Assembly: GCF_026914185.1 (NCBI RefSeq) | Contig: NC_070568.1 | Coordinates: 372,001 to 436,000, forward strand | From: Puccinia triticina | Lineage: Eukaryota; Basidiomycota; Pucciniomycetes; Pucciniales; Pucciniaceae | Direction of reading: 5' to 3' | Length of the DNA: 64,000 nt | Shown here: piece by piece, positions 32,038-42,200 of the stretch | Position numbering within the stretch: position 1 is the stretch's first letter | Layout: each line of letters starts with the position of its first letter | The notes under the pieces: model-generated | What the model saw: the letters and a program-made list of their open reading frames with translations, nothing else | Database searches by the model: none | What the model was told of the DNA's origin: nothing | Program-made: the position numbers and the translations under genes

Positions 32038-35000
32038 TTGCAAGAACCCTTCGCGATCTCCCAGGTCTCGTTTCAGGAAGCTTTACAAGACCGTCTCCGT
32101 AATGAGAATAAACTTCATAAGCTCCACGATGAGTCTAAACTCGTGCTACTCCGCAACAAGCCTAAACTAGTACCGCTCCGCAATGAGCATAAACTTCTTT
32201 CACCCTGTAGGGAGTATGGTGCGGTGCTCCGCAACGAGCTTAAACTATGTTCACATCAAGTAAGCGGCGAAGGAGGAACGGTATTTTTTGGGCCATCGTG
32301 GAGGGCATTTGGGGTAAAAGTAAGTTCCCACCAATATGCACCTCCGAGGCGTGATGCTCCGTTGTTTTCGAAAACCCTGCCCCGTGCCACATACGTGAGC
32401 AAAGAACAACCCGCTGTTGGATTGTCTTTCTCAGATAAGGCGGTGTTCGAAGACCTGTCGGAGCATCGGACCTCTCTCCTTGTGGAAGCTGGACTCGGGC
32501 ATAAGGCGCAGGTGGCTTTGGCGGAATTGTGGCGCAGCGGTGAATATCTGATGTTTGCGGCAAAATACAAGCCGGTATTGAAGAAGATCAAACCGGTTAA
32601 CAAGCCTATGCCTCAAGAATTGAATCCCCCTCTCCGTCGGCCTCCGCTTTCGCGGGACCCCTACTGCGGTTTGCCTCGATCTCTAGCGGGACCATTCGTG
32701 CCAAAGGGAAGGGTTACAGAGGAACGGCTAGGCGTAGTCAATTTCGGACCACCAGGTTGGCTTTATCCGGCGGAATTAGCCCTGATCAAGAATGTGCTAG
32801 CCAAACGGAATCTGGCGATAGCTTTCACCAAAGATGAGCGAGGACTACTGAAGGAATCTTACGGAATGCCGTATATAATCCCTGTCGTGGAACACAAACC
32901 GTGGCAGAAGCGGAAAATTCCTATCCCTGCTGCCAAGATGGATGAATACTCAAGACTGATCCGGGAGCGGGTTCGTAATGGATTGTACGAGCAGTCTACG
33001 TCAAGTTACTCAAGCCCCGTGTTCTGTGTACTTAAGGGAAACGGCAAGTTGCGCATTGTTCACGACCTTCAGCCGCTCAATAAAGTGACCATTCGGGACG
33101 CAGGAGTTCCGCCAGCTACCGAGGAGTTCGTGGAGTCATTCTCAGGGCGGGCTTGTTACGGTTTGGGAGATATCATGGGCGGCTACAATGAGCGCGCTCT
33201 TCACCCAATTTCTCGGCCGCTTACCACCTTTGACACGCCTTTGGGACGGTTCCAGCTTACGCGATTGCCTCAAGGGGCTACCAATTTGGTAGCCGTGTAT
33301 CAAGCTCAAATGGTCTGGATACTCCAGGATGAAATACCGGATCACGCCGGCATCTTTATCGACGACGGCGGCATCAAGGGCCCTAAGTCTGATTACAACA
33401 ACAAGCTGCTGCCCTGGCATTCCGAGATCCGTAGGTTCATCTGGGAGTATGCGGAGACCTTAGAGTGCATACTCTTTAGGATAGAGGAGTCAGGATTAAC
33501 GGTTTCCGCTTCCAAACTCGCGGCTTGCGTGCCGGCTCTCGAGATTGTTGGACACGTAGTGTGTAAGGAAGGCCGGAGGATGGCACCCGCCAAGGTCAAC
33601 AAGATCATCTCGTGGCCGACTCCAACTAGCGCAACGGAAGTACGCGGCTTCTTGGGCGTCGTGGTATATGTCCGGATTTTTATCCCAGCGCTGTCTCAGA
33701 TCTGCTTGCCCCTTCGTCGACTGACCCGCAAGGATTCTGACTGGGAATGGACTGACGAGTGTGAGAAGGCGTTTCAGGAGCTCAAGCGGGTCGTGGGTGA
33801 AGATATCGTGCTGGTCAAGATTGATTACAGTCCGGATGCGGGAAAAATCAAGCTTGCGGTGGACTTGAGTTTCCACGCGGCAGGGGCTGTTCTTACTCAG
33901 GCGGACGTTAATGGATTCGACCGCCCCGCGCTTTACGAATCTCTTTTGTTCTCAGACGTTGAATCTCGGTACTCACAATCGAAGCTGGAGTTGTGTGGCG
34001 TGGCGCGAGTCTTGAAAAAGCTTCAGATGGTCCTGTGGGGACAGCACTTCGAGTTGCAGGTCGACGCGCAGTCGCTGATACAGATGATTAATGCCCCGAG
34101 TTTACCGAATGCACCCATGACACGTTGGGTCTCATTTATTCATTTATTCTCTTTTGACATTGTACATCGCCCCGGCAAATCTTTCACTATGCCGGATGGC
34201 CTGTCTCGAAGGCCCCAAGGCGACGATGAATCCGATCCTCCTTCTGATTTTGATGAGGAAGCCCCTCATATCCGACCAGTCCATGTTTTCTCAGCGCAGC
34301 AAAACGAATATTCAGGCTACCAGGAAGGTTATTGGCGCGCAATGGAAAGGTTACTGGAGACATTGGAGAGGCCGGAAGACATGGATTCGAAGGATTTTCG
34401 GGCACTGAAGCGTAGATCCTCCAATTTCTTTTTGCAGGCGGGGAGACTCATGAAGCGCGGAACCCCTCTACCGCGCGTCGTTGTCACCATTCCTGCCAAG
34501 CAGGACTCGATTCTTCAACAGCTGCATGAGGACTTGGGTCACCGAGGCGTGGCCGAGACTTACCGTCGCGCCTCTGAGCGATTTTGGTGGCCCTCGCTGA
34601 AACAGGCCGTCACTCGATGGTGTCAAAGCTGCGATGCTTGTCAAAGACGCGACCTCCGCCGGCCTCAAGAGTTGCGGTATCCTACCGGAGAGGCCACTGT
34701 TTTTGGGCGAGTCGCGATGGACGCGGTTCACCTCAAAGCCAGCGGAGCTAAGTACCTCATCGTAGCTAGAGATGATTTCTCTGGTTGGGTAGAAGCAAAG
34801 ATCCTCAACAACCTGACATCTGAAGCGGTAGCTGCGTTCTTGCAGGAGAATTGGACAATGCGGTACGGCCTTGCTCAATCTTATTCCACCGATGGAGGTT
34901 CCGAGTTTGGCGGCGCTCTCGCGGAAATGTTGAAAGGACTTCCGGGACAGCATCAAGTGTCCACCCCATACTACCCCGAGGGGCAGGGTATGGTCGAAAG

Positions 35001-35580
35001 GGGACACGGGCCTTTGAAAGCGGCTTTGGTTAAGCTGGCCGGCGAAAGCGGCAAGAATTGCCGTAAATTCCTCCCTCTGGTGCTGTTCGCGGACCGAATC
35101 TCAACTAAGCGAACTACAGTCTACTCCCCCTACAAGCTGGTGTTCGGTCAGCGCGCGGCCCTGCCCCTGGACCTAGAGATAGAATCGTACCTGGGCGTCA
35201 ATTGGGATTCAGTGCGAACAACGGAGGATCTGATAGTGGCGCGGTCTAGGCAACTGGAGCGCAGCGAGGAATCTCGCGGGGTTGCGTACAGGAAATTGAT
35301 GGAGGCCCGCGGCGACGCGGTCCGCTACTGGGACGAGAAACGCGCCGACCGGATCCGAGAACCGCTGTGTCCTGGCGACATGGTCTTAGCATACAACCGA
35401 GCTCTCAAGACCCAGTGGGGTCAACTGTTTGCGCACAAATGGAACGGTCCATTCCGCGTCGTCAAGCAAGTGGGAGGCGGGTCTTACGTGTTGTCGGAGC
35501 TGGATGGGACGGAACTTAAGAGGCGCTTTGCTGCTGATCAGGTGAAGAGATATCATTCCCGTGGGGGCACTGGAGAATAG
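32038..35580 (+). CDS. pol: Pol of the Ty3/gypsy element (RT, RNase H, integrase)
   Basis: The frame is open from 31,987 to TAG 35,578-35,580, about 1,180 residues from TTG 32038; no ATG lies near the start. The N-terminal 60 residues carry a repeated motif (LRNExKL). RT motifs: GKLRIVHDLQPLNKVT, LTRLPQGATN, and the catalytic GIFIDDGG (near 33,352). RNase H: LAVDLSFHAAGAVLTQ and DVESRYSQSKLELCGV. Integrase: zinc-binding HHCC (HEDLGHRG.. to CQSCDACQ), then core residues in MDAVHL, STDGGSEF and EGQGMVERGH (D, D, E). A GPY/F-like end follows (WNGPFRVVKQVGGGSYVL). All catalytic residues look intact. Module 3 lies within the 5' part, and its removal would shift the frame, so the read-through form is probably translated. 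Confidence 0.9.
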   Translation: MQEPFAISQVSFQEALQDRLRNENKLHKLHDESKLVLLRNKPKLVPLRNEHKLLSPCREYGAVLRNELKLCSHQVSGEGGTVFFGPSWRAFGVKVSSHQYAPPRRDAPLFSKTLPRATYVSKEQPAVGLSFSDKAVFEDLSEHRTSLLVEAGLGHKAQVALAELWRSGEYLMFAAKYKPVLKKIKPVNKPMPQELNPPLRRPPLSRDPYCGLPRSLAGPFVPKGRVTEERLGVVNFGPPGWLYPAELALIKNVLAKRNLAIAFTKDERGLLKESYGMPYIIPVVEHKPWQKRKIPIPAAKMDEYSRLIRERVRNGLYEQSTSSYSSPVFCVLKGNGKLRIVHDLQPLNKVTIRDAGVPPATEEFVESFSGRACYGLGDIMGGYNERALHPISRPLTTFDTPLGRFQLTRLPQGATNLVAVYQAQMVWILQDEIPDHAGIFIDDGGIKGPKSDYNNKLLPWHSEIRRFIWEYAETLECILFRIEESGLTVSASKLAACVPALEIVGHVVCKEGRRMAPAKVNKIISWPTPTSATEVRGFLGVVVYVRIFIPALSQICLPLRRLTRKDSDWEWTDECEKAFQELKRVVGEDIVLVKIDYSPDAGKIKLAVDLSFHAAGAVLTQADVNGFDRPALYESLLFSDVESRYSQSKLELCGVARVLKKLQMVLWGQHFELQVDAQSLIQMINAPSLPNAPMTRWVSFIHLFSFDIVHRPGKSFTMPDGLSRRPQGDDESDPPSDFDEEAPHIRPVHVFSAQQNEYSGYQEGYWRAMERLLETLERPEDMDSKDFRALKRRSSNFFLQAGRLMKRGTPLPRVVVTIPAKQDSILQQLHEDLGHRGVAETYRRASERFWWPSLKQAVTRWCQSCDACQRRDLRRPQELRYPTGEATVFGRVAMDAVHLKASGAKYLIVARDDFSGWVEAKILNNLTSEAVAAFLQENWTMRYGLAQSYSTDGGSEFGGALAEMLKGLPGQHQVSTPYYPEGQGMVERGHGPLKAALVKLAGESGKNCRKFLPLVLFADRISTKRTTVYSPYKLVFGQRAALPLDLEIESYLGVNWDSVRTTEDLIVARSRQLERSEESRGVAYRKLMEARGDAVRYWDEKRADRIREPLCPGDMVLAYNRALKTQWGQLFAHKWNGPFRVVKQVGGGSYVLSELDGTELKRRFAADQVKRYHSRGGTGE
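32060..32260 (+). repeat. Degenerate tandem repeat encoding LRNExKL
   Basis: Four to five imperfect copies of a unit of about 27-36 bp (CTCCGCAAnGAGC-TAAACT) at the 5' end of pol, seen in the protein as LRNENKL, LRNKPKL, LRNEHKL and LRNELKL. This is an unusual N-terminal extension ahead of the RT. Confidence 0.6.
32320..32434 (+). other. Intron-like module 3 (within pol 5' end)
   Basis: 115 nt from GTAAGTTCCCACC to TTGTCTTTCTCAG, sharing ATATGCACCTCCGAGG, AAAACCCTGCCCCGTGCCAC and CGTGAGC with modules 1, 2 and 4. The length is not a multiple of three. Confidence 0.6.
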
Positions 35581-35582
35581 AA

Positions 35583-35702
35583 GTAAGTCCTCCCATGTGT
35601 ATGCACCTTAGGGTATTTGCTACCGTTTTTTCGAAACATTACATTTGCCACACATGTGAGCCGCGCGGGAAATCTTTTTTTTCTTCATCCATTCTCCAAC
35701 AG
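35583..35702 (+). other. Intron-like module 4 (directly after pol stop)
   Basis: 120 nt from GTAAGTCCTCCCATG to ATTCTCCAACAG, beginning two bases after the pol stop codon. It shares TATGCACCTTAGGGTAT, TTTGCCACACATGTGAGCCG with the other modules. About 50 bp separate it from the 3' LTR. Confidence 0.6.
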
Positions 35703-35754
35703 GAAGGCGCGACGGGAGGAGCAGACTAGGGAAAGTCTGCAAATGGTGGGCGGA

Positions 35755-36553
35755 TGTGGTGATCAAATTGGTGGAGGCACTCATGGGGCTGAATTCAGGA
35801 CATCAAGCCCTCTCAAGATCTGGATCCTCAAGCTTCCGCGTTTCAGGATCAAGGCGGCGGATACCGGTCGTGGTTTCTTTATTTTGTTGGCCTTCTTCAT
35901 GTTATCTTACTGTTTCCTTTTTCCACTTATTTCACCCTTTCTTCTTTTCTGTTTTCTTTTGTCTTATGTTTGTGTGCGCTGTTATCTTGTTTTGTTTCTT
36001 TTTTTTTTTATTCTTGCGCGCGTTGGAGGGGAGTGTAGGTGGAGGGTTGGTTTTATCTAGTGCCTGGTTTTGTTGTTTTGTTTTCTTGTTTCCTTCCCTC
36101 TCTCATTTTATCATAAGTTGTATGCGCGCGGCGGGCACAAGGGCCTGTCGCGCAGCCTGTCGCGGGTCTGGAATCCAAGTTCAGCCGAACTTGGAGGAAG
36201 GATCCGCATGGTATTCGGCTCCCGACGAAAAGGATATCATCACTTCTGAGAGCTTACTGATCCGGATCGTGAAGATCCTTCCCCAGACTTCTGAGTTAAT
36301 TCATTCCCGAGCCTTCGAACTCAACAAAGTACTTCCTGACCTTATTAAGAGAACATTCCCGGAGCTTATCAACCACACTCGCCGAGGGTAATCCAACTCC
36401 CTCGTTCCTTCTCACATAAAAATCCCCCCCCCCATCGCTATCAAGTCTTTATTTTGATTTCTCTGCGCTCATAAGATCCGGACCGCCGCAAGAGGGCAGC
36501 TTTAGCAACATCCCCTCAAACCGCCGTCTACCGCGCACAGGTAGAAGCGCCAT
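35755..36553 (+). repeat. 3' LTR of the Ty3/gypsy element
   Basis: 799 bp, nearly identical to the 5' LTR (differences seen: CTCAACAAAG versus CTCGACAAAG, CGCCGAGG versus CGCTGAGG, CCCTCGTT versus CCCTTGTT, and the C tract). Followed by target duplication AGCGG. Confidence 0.9.
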
Positions 36554-37034
36554 AGCGGGGACATGTCAAATATAGAAGAAATGGGGATGGTCCCCTGCAT
36601 ATGCAGTGGAGATAAGAGGGATAGAAAAGAGTATGTGTTTGGCTGGGTTTGAGTATGTGTATACCTGGGAAAGGTGACTTGAGGGGTGTGACAGGTTGAT
36701 GACTGGGGCAGGCCGTGTCCATGAGGGTGCAAGAGGGTGTAACTTCCAATCCAGTGGGGTTCCAGTGACAGTGACGCTTCCAGTGGTGAATAGGGGTAAA
36801 ATTGGCCGTAGAATCCATCTCTGAGGTCCATTTGGTGGTACCTTGAGGCCTAGGGTGAGTAAATATATGTATGAGAAAAAACTTTTGATTTTTCACTTTT
36901 CTGTCTACCACACCAGGAATGCTCCTCTCGGGGGTTTTCAACCTTCCAAATACTCACGGATTGGGTACGCTACCCCTCAAAAACAAAGTTTGAGGGGCAG
37001 AAGCTCTGGCTGCCAGACTGATGGCCCGCACAGC

Positions 37035-38185
37035 CCTAACTTAACACAAGTCCCCCACTTTGGAGGACCCTGGTACAGCCTGGGCTGGAACAAAGCACGA
37101 CCTCCAAAGGAGGGACTTGGGACTAATTTCCACATTTTGGCCTGAGAGATTCTGATCTTCCAAATATTTTTGCAGGCAATTTTGTGCCTTTCAATTTTTG
37201 ACCCTGTTCCCAAAGGGCCCCAGGCATGCCATTTGGATCAGGAAACTTGTCTCACTCTTCCCTATCTTTTGCCGCTACACATGTTCCTGCAAGTCCAACC
37301 ATTGTTGCTCCATGACCCTTCAAAGTTATGTATTTTCAAGGTTCCTTGAGCTGTATTCTGTGCGGATTGAACTGACCACAGAAAACAGTATGGGTTTTCA
37401 ATTCACTTACACAGGAACCAGGCTCTACATGCTCTGGTTAAGATGCCTTGGCCACTGCAACTCCTGCATCCAATCCTCATCATGAGGACAGGGACATGAA
37501 GCCAAGATGTTCAGCTATCTTGACCCTTCAGGGCGCCAGCAGAGGCTGCCTAGTTTTTCTGTGTGAAGGAAGAAAGGAAAAAATGGCATAAAAAGCCACA
37601 CAAGCCCCATTCTCTCAGGCAAGAAGTGTGACATAAGTAAGTCCCTCCAAGGGGTCCAGATGACCTAGCGGTAACCATCACCCACAGAAGCTTGGTGTCT
37701 CCCCTGCGCCAGCATAATACAATCACTTCAAAGAGAGTGACAAGTCCGGTGTTCAAATCCCGGTGGAACCAACCCCTGGCTGCTACCACTTCTGCACTTG
37801 GACAACTACACACCACCCATCCAACCTTCAACCCACTTATTAGTTTTCCGCTTTATATGTATAAAAATTCTTCAATTTCAATACCTGTTACCCAATTTAA
37901 TCAACCTGAAAAATGGTTGCACCCCTTCCATCCCACAAACCCACATCACAGCTCATTGTCCCTAGTTGTTAAGATTACCACATCCTCTACAGAACTTGGC
38001 CCCATAGAAAAAAGTACTGGAAAAAAACCAACTACAAACATAAAAAAAATAAAAATGCTTGTAGGTAGATATCATGATATTCATAGTGTTCAATGCCAAA
38101 GGCAAAATTATTATTTTTTTTTTAAAAAAAGTCCCTCCTTTGGAGGTCGCTTTGCTCCCCCAAGGAGGGACTTAGTTAAGTTAGG
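37035..38185. mobile_element. 1.15-kb TIR element carrying a SINE-like sequence
   Basis: Left end CCTAACTTAACACAAGTCCC and right end GGGACTTAGTTAAGTTAGG are inverted; related subterminal blocks with CGACCTCCAAAGGAGGGACTT occur near both ends. The flanks carry GCACAGC(C) on both sides (37,028-37,034 and 38,186-38,192), a 7-8 bp target duplication. It interrupts the hairpin-rich host element. The TIR resembles the small MITE at 2,225. Confidence 0.7.
37646..38053 (+). mobile_element. tRNA-derived SINE-like sequence
   Basis: From about 37,646, GGGTCCAGATGACCTAGCGG gives an A-box-like core (TGACCTAGCGG). Near 37,740, GGTGTTCAAATCCCGG is a B box, and TGGAACC pairs with the 5' end as an acceptor stem. 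The anticodon region is expanded and does not fold. The sequence runs into an A-rich end near 38,040-38,053. Ends are approximate. Confidence 0.55.
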
Positions 38186-38513
38186 GCACAGCCTGGTCAT
38201 TGAGAGGCGTCTACACATTCCCCCAATGACCGGCCAGCACACGTGAAGTGCAGATCACCGGTCATCAAGGGGAATATGTACTCCTCTTGATGACTGGGTT
38301 GCTCTGGTCATTGGAAGGAGCACATACTTTACTCAATGACCAAGTCCACCCCAGTCATGGAGATGGGTAAAAATTTGCCTCAATGACCGGGTCCGTTCTG
38401 GTCATTGAGAGGAGATAAACACTCCTCTCAATGACCAAAACAAGTTGGTCATTAACATGAGGATGTACTACCTCTTGATGATGTCCAGAATAGCCCCTCA
38501 ATGAATGGGTCCG
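38186..38513. repeat. Palindromic hairpin array, left part
   Basis: Short imperfect palindromes built on CTCAATGACCGG and CCGGTCATTGAG (or CTTGATGACCGG) alternate with GGAGTACAC-type spacers. The array resumes after the nested hAT-type element at 44,721. The overlapping ORFs are artefacts. Confidence 0.75.
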
Positions 38514-38865
38514 CTCTGCCTTAGAGATAGTCATTTGGGACCCGGGTACCAAGCGGTACCCGGGTACCGCACCGCTTTTCGGCCAATTTCAGGTACCTAG
38601 TACCGCACCCAGCACCGCCTGGGAGGTACCACGGGTACCGCTGGAGGGTACCGCGGGTACCACCCGTGATATTTGTTGGTGTGGCAGCGTCCTGCTGTCC
38701 TGCTTGCTCCATCCAGTTTTTTGCCGCCCTTGCGACAAGCTGGAGGGCAAAAAGACCACTGTTCGCCGTGAGGGACTCCCCCCGGCAAGCACTGGCTCTC
38801 CTCTTTGACCGGAGGAATTGATCCATCCGATTGGAGGCATGTACACCTCTTTGACCGGAGGAATG

Positions 38866-39144
38866 TGTTGCGATAGACTGAGCAGCAGAAGCGAATGTTG
38901 AGCGTGTGTTGGAAGGATAAATTGCAACATGGAGAGAAAATGAAGAGAATGAGAAACAAGAGAAATACTAACCTGAGCAGCAGAAGCGAATGTTGAGCGT
39001 GTGTTGGAAGGATGAAGAAAGGTCCAACCAACACTGCTGCTCAGGTTATATAGAGACATGAGAAAGGGAGAACAAGATGTCACATGGTGTGACATAAGCG
39101 TGAAATGAAAGATTGAAGCACACAACAGATGAGCCACCTCAACA
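38866..39144 (-). repeat. 3' LTR of the copia element
   Basis: 279 bp. Carries an internal duplication of CTGAGCAGCAGAAGCGAATG..TTGGAAGGAT (plus-strand view) and a TATATA word near 39,049 that would serve as promoter in the matching 5' LTR. Confidence 0.95.
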
Positions 39145-39229
39145 CCTCCCCTTGCTGAAAACTGAGGTGAACAAAAAAAAGGAAAAAGAAGTCCACAGGA
39201 AGTTGAAGAGTTTTTGACAAAGACTAGAT

Positions 39230-42200
39230 TCAAACAATGCCAAACATGGTCCGATGTTTTTCCAGAAGAATCCTTGGAAGGGGCTTGGTGAGCATATCGG
39301 CAAGCATATCATGTGTCGATACATGGATAATCTCAATTTTTCCATCTTTCACACATTCTCGAAAAAAGTGGTATTGTGCGTCAATGTGTTTCGTGCGTGA
39401 GTGGTGTTCTGGATTGTTCGCGAGTGCCTCGGCGCCTTCATTATCAACGTGCAGGGGAATAGCTCTTTGTGGTCGGAGATGGAGTTCGATTAGGATGCTG
39501 CGGAGCCATAATCCTTCTTTGCACGAGTCCGATAGGGCTTTGTACTTGGATTCTGTGCTTGAAAGGGACACGGTGGCTTGTTTCCTCGATTTCCAAGAAA
39601 TTGATCCGTCGCCGATGCGGTAGGTGTACGCGGAGGTTGACCGTCTGTCTTCGCGGTCTTCAGCCCAATCAGCATCTGAGTAACCGCTGCATGTCAGATT
39701 ACCACCTAGACGGAGACGCAGTGACTTCGTTGTGTTGAGGTAGTTGAGAACGCGTACGGCGGCGAACCAGTGAGCGGCAGATGGGTCTTTCAGAAATTGG
39801 GATAGTTTGTTGACCGCAAAAGACACGTCGGGACGGGTTGATTGAGCAACCCATAGCAGAGAGCCTATGATTTGATTGTAAGGGCCAGGAGAGGAAGGTT
39901 CATCGGGTTTTCGACGGCGAAGATCTTTGAATAGAGAATCAGTTGGAGTCGCTGTTGAGGGAAGACTTCCAGACAGGAATTTTTCCGTGATGCTTTCGAT
40001 ATAGTGGGTTTGTGACATGTAAACAAGACGATTTTTGATTTCCCTTGTGATTTTGATTGATAGGAAATGGTGTAGCTCATCGTCTGCGCCGATCTCGAAA
40101 CGGCGTCCAAGGGAGGCAATTAGATTGGTGACAAAGGAGTTTTCACCAACAATAGCCAAATCGTCAACGTGTACAGTGATGGCGCCAATGAGAGTTTTTC
40201 CTTGAAGACGAAAGTAGAGCGTAGGATCGTATTTGGATTGGTGAAGACCAAGATCCAGGAGAGCCCCATGTAGCTCGTGGTTCCACTGACGCGGCGATTG
40301 CTTCAGACCATACAAAGAACGGGTTACCTCACAGACATAGTCTGGATGGACAGAGTCTTCGAAACCTGCTGGTTGTTCCATGTATATAGGAGCGTCGAGT
40401 TGTCCATTCAAGAAGGCGGTTTTGAAATCCACCTGACGACCGGTCCACTTCCGGACAGCGAGAAGACTACATATTAGCCGCAAAGTTTCCATACGTAGCG
40501 TTGGGGAGAATACTTCATCGTAATCTTGACCACGGATTTGGGAGTAGCCCATAGCAACCAGTCTTGCTTTTAGTTTTTGTATGGTTTTGTCGGGACGCCT
40601 TTTAACTTTGAAAACCCATTTGGATTTGATAATCTTCCGTTTCTCGGGCCGGGGGACAAGACGCCAGGTCTCCATTCCTAGAAGAGAGGAGAACTCCTCG
40701 GTAGCAGCTTTTAACCATTGGTCTTTGTTGGGAGAGCGTTGAAGTTGCCGCCATGTTTTAGGGGTATCAACAGATTCCGAGGTGAGAGCTGATTTGGACC
40801 ATTGGCCAAAGTGTTCGGGTGCTTTGCGGGATCTGTTTGACCGTCGTACCGGAGGAGGAGTTGGCAATCTGGGGGGAGATGCTGGAAGAGGGATTTCTGC
40901 AGGGACAGGCGAGATTGGCCTGGTAGGCGGAGGGGGTGAAGGGGGAAGAGGAAGGCGGCAGGGAGAGTTTGTCCTGTGAGCCGGGGCCTGGGTTTGTTGC
41001 GGCGGCGGTAGCAAAGTGGCAGGGGGAAGAAGGGACGGCGGAGAAGATGGCCGAAGGAAAGGAGACGGGAGAGAAACCGGGGAAGGGGCCGACTTACTCT
41101 CAGATGAGGAGTTTTCAGGGGAGCTCGGGAGCGAAATCGTCGAAGGATGCCGGAGCTGGTTAAGAGGAGCATGTATGGATGCGGTTAGCCTTCTGTCAAA
41201 ACGGTTTTGAAGAGGGACATGAAGTGGAGGAGATTCAAGGATGGATGGAAGGGGATTGATGACAGAAATAGGCTGGGGAGTGGAGGGAGCGACAGAAGGA
41301 GCAGAAGGAGTAGGAGTGTTGACAGAAGGCCACGGAACTTCGACTACAATGTCCGGGACTGGTCCAATGACGCGATGATTGTATGGGAATACTGTATCGT
41401 GAAAAAGGACGTCTTGTGTCTTGACAACCTGTTTGTTTTGCAGATCCCAAACGCGGTAGCCATTCCCGTCGGAGAGATAGGAGAGGAAGAGAGAGGCGCG
41501 GCCCTTGGGATCCAGTTTCTTCCGGTTTGCTTCCGGAACTTTATACCATACTAAGCAGCCAAACGGATGGAGATTGTGTAGCGGAGTATGGTCAGTGTTG
41601 AGGATCGAGTTGGGAGAGTGGAATCCGGAAGGAGTGGAAAGGGGAATAGAGTTGTAAGAATGGAGGATATGTCGGAGAGCGTCGACCCAGAACGATTTGG
41701 GGAGTTTGGATCCAAGGAGGAGACACCGAATGAGGTTACCAAAAGTCCTGTTGGCACGCTCAGCTACTCCGTTTAGTTCTGGAGAGTGTGGCGGTCCAGG
41801 CTCATGCTTAATTCCTGAATCAAGCAAGAAGTTTTCAAAAGCTTTTGAAAGATATTCGCCACCATTGTCCGAACGCAGAGAGAGAACCTTATAGCGACCA
41901 TCCTTTTCAAAGGAAGCTTTGAAGATTTTGAAACAACGAAAGACTTTGCTTTTACATTTCATTGGAAAAATGAAAACAGCCTTAGAGTAATCGTCAATGA
42001 AAGTTACAAAGTATTTGTATCCCTCTCGGGAATGGACTTCAAAGGAGCCTACGTCAGAGTGGATGAGACCACCGGGAAGGGAAGAGCGATAGGAGGAACG
42101 AGAATGAAATGGAGACCGGTGCATTTTTGCCTGAATGCATACAGGACATTGTTGAACTGAAATTTCATTCATGTGCGTGGGCTTGATGTTGTTTAAGCTG

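Larger units (their letters stand above)
25141..36553 (+). mobile_element. Ty3/gypsy retrotransposon, full length with nested insertion
   Basis: LTRs of about 800 bp (25141-25942 and 35755-36553) start TGTGGTGATCAAATTGG and end GCGCCAT, with the 5-bp target duplication AGCGG on both sides (25,136-25,140; 36,554-36,558). The order gag-protease-RT-RNase H-integrase is that of Ty3/gypsy. I count about three substitutions plus a variable C tract between the LTRs, so the insertion is recent. A gag-only LTR element sits in its gag gene. Confidence 0.9.
24525..36911 (+). mobile_element. Second LTR copy, interrupted by the Ty3/gypsy element
   Basis: Begins TGTAAGACTCAAAAGTGG at 24525, aligns with the solo LTR at 23,016 to 25,140, and resumes at 36,559 (from GGACATGTCAAATATAG) to end TCTACCAC at 36911. 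The gap is exactly the Ty3/gypsy element plus its duplicated AGCGG. The LTR itself interrupts the left TIR of the hairpin-rich element: CCTGCTCCCCCGG on the left and AATGCTCCTC on the right rejoin to match the right TIR. Confidence 0.7.

Noticed and set aside
40711..41172. Proline/arginine-rich ORFs overlapping the copia linker
   Set aside because: Shadow frames of the proline/serine-rich linker between integrase and RT.
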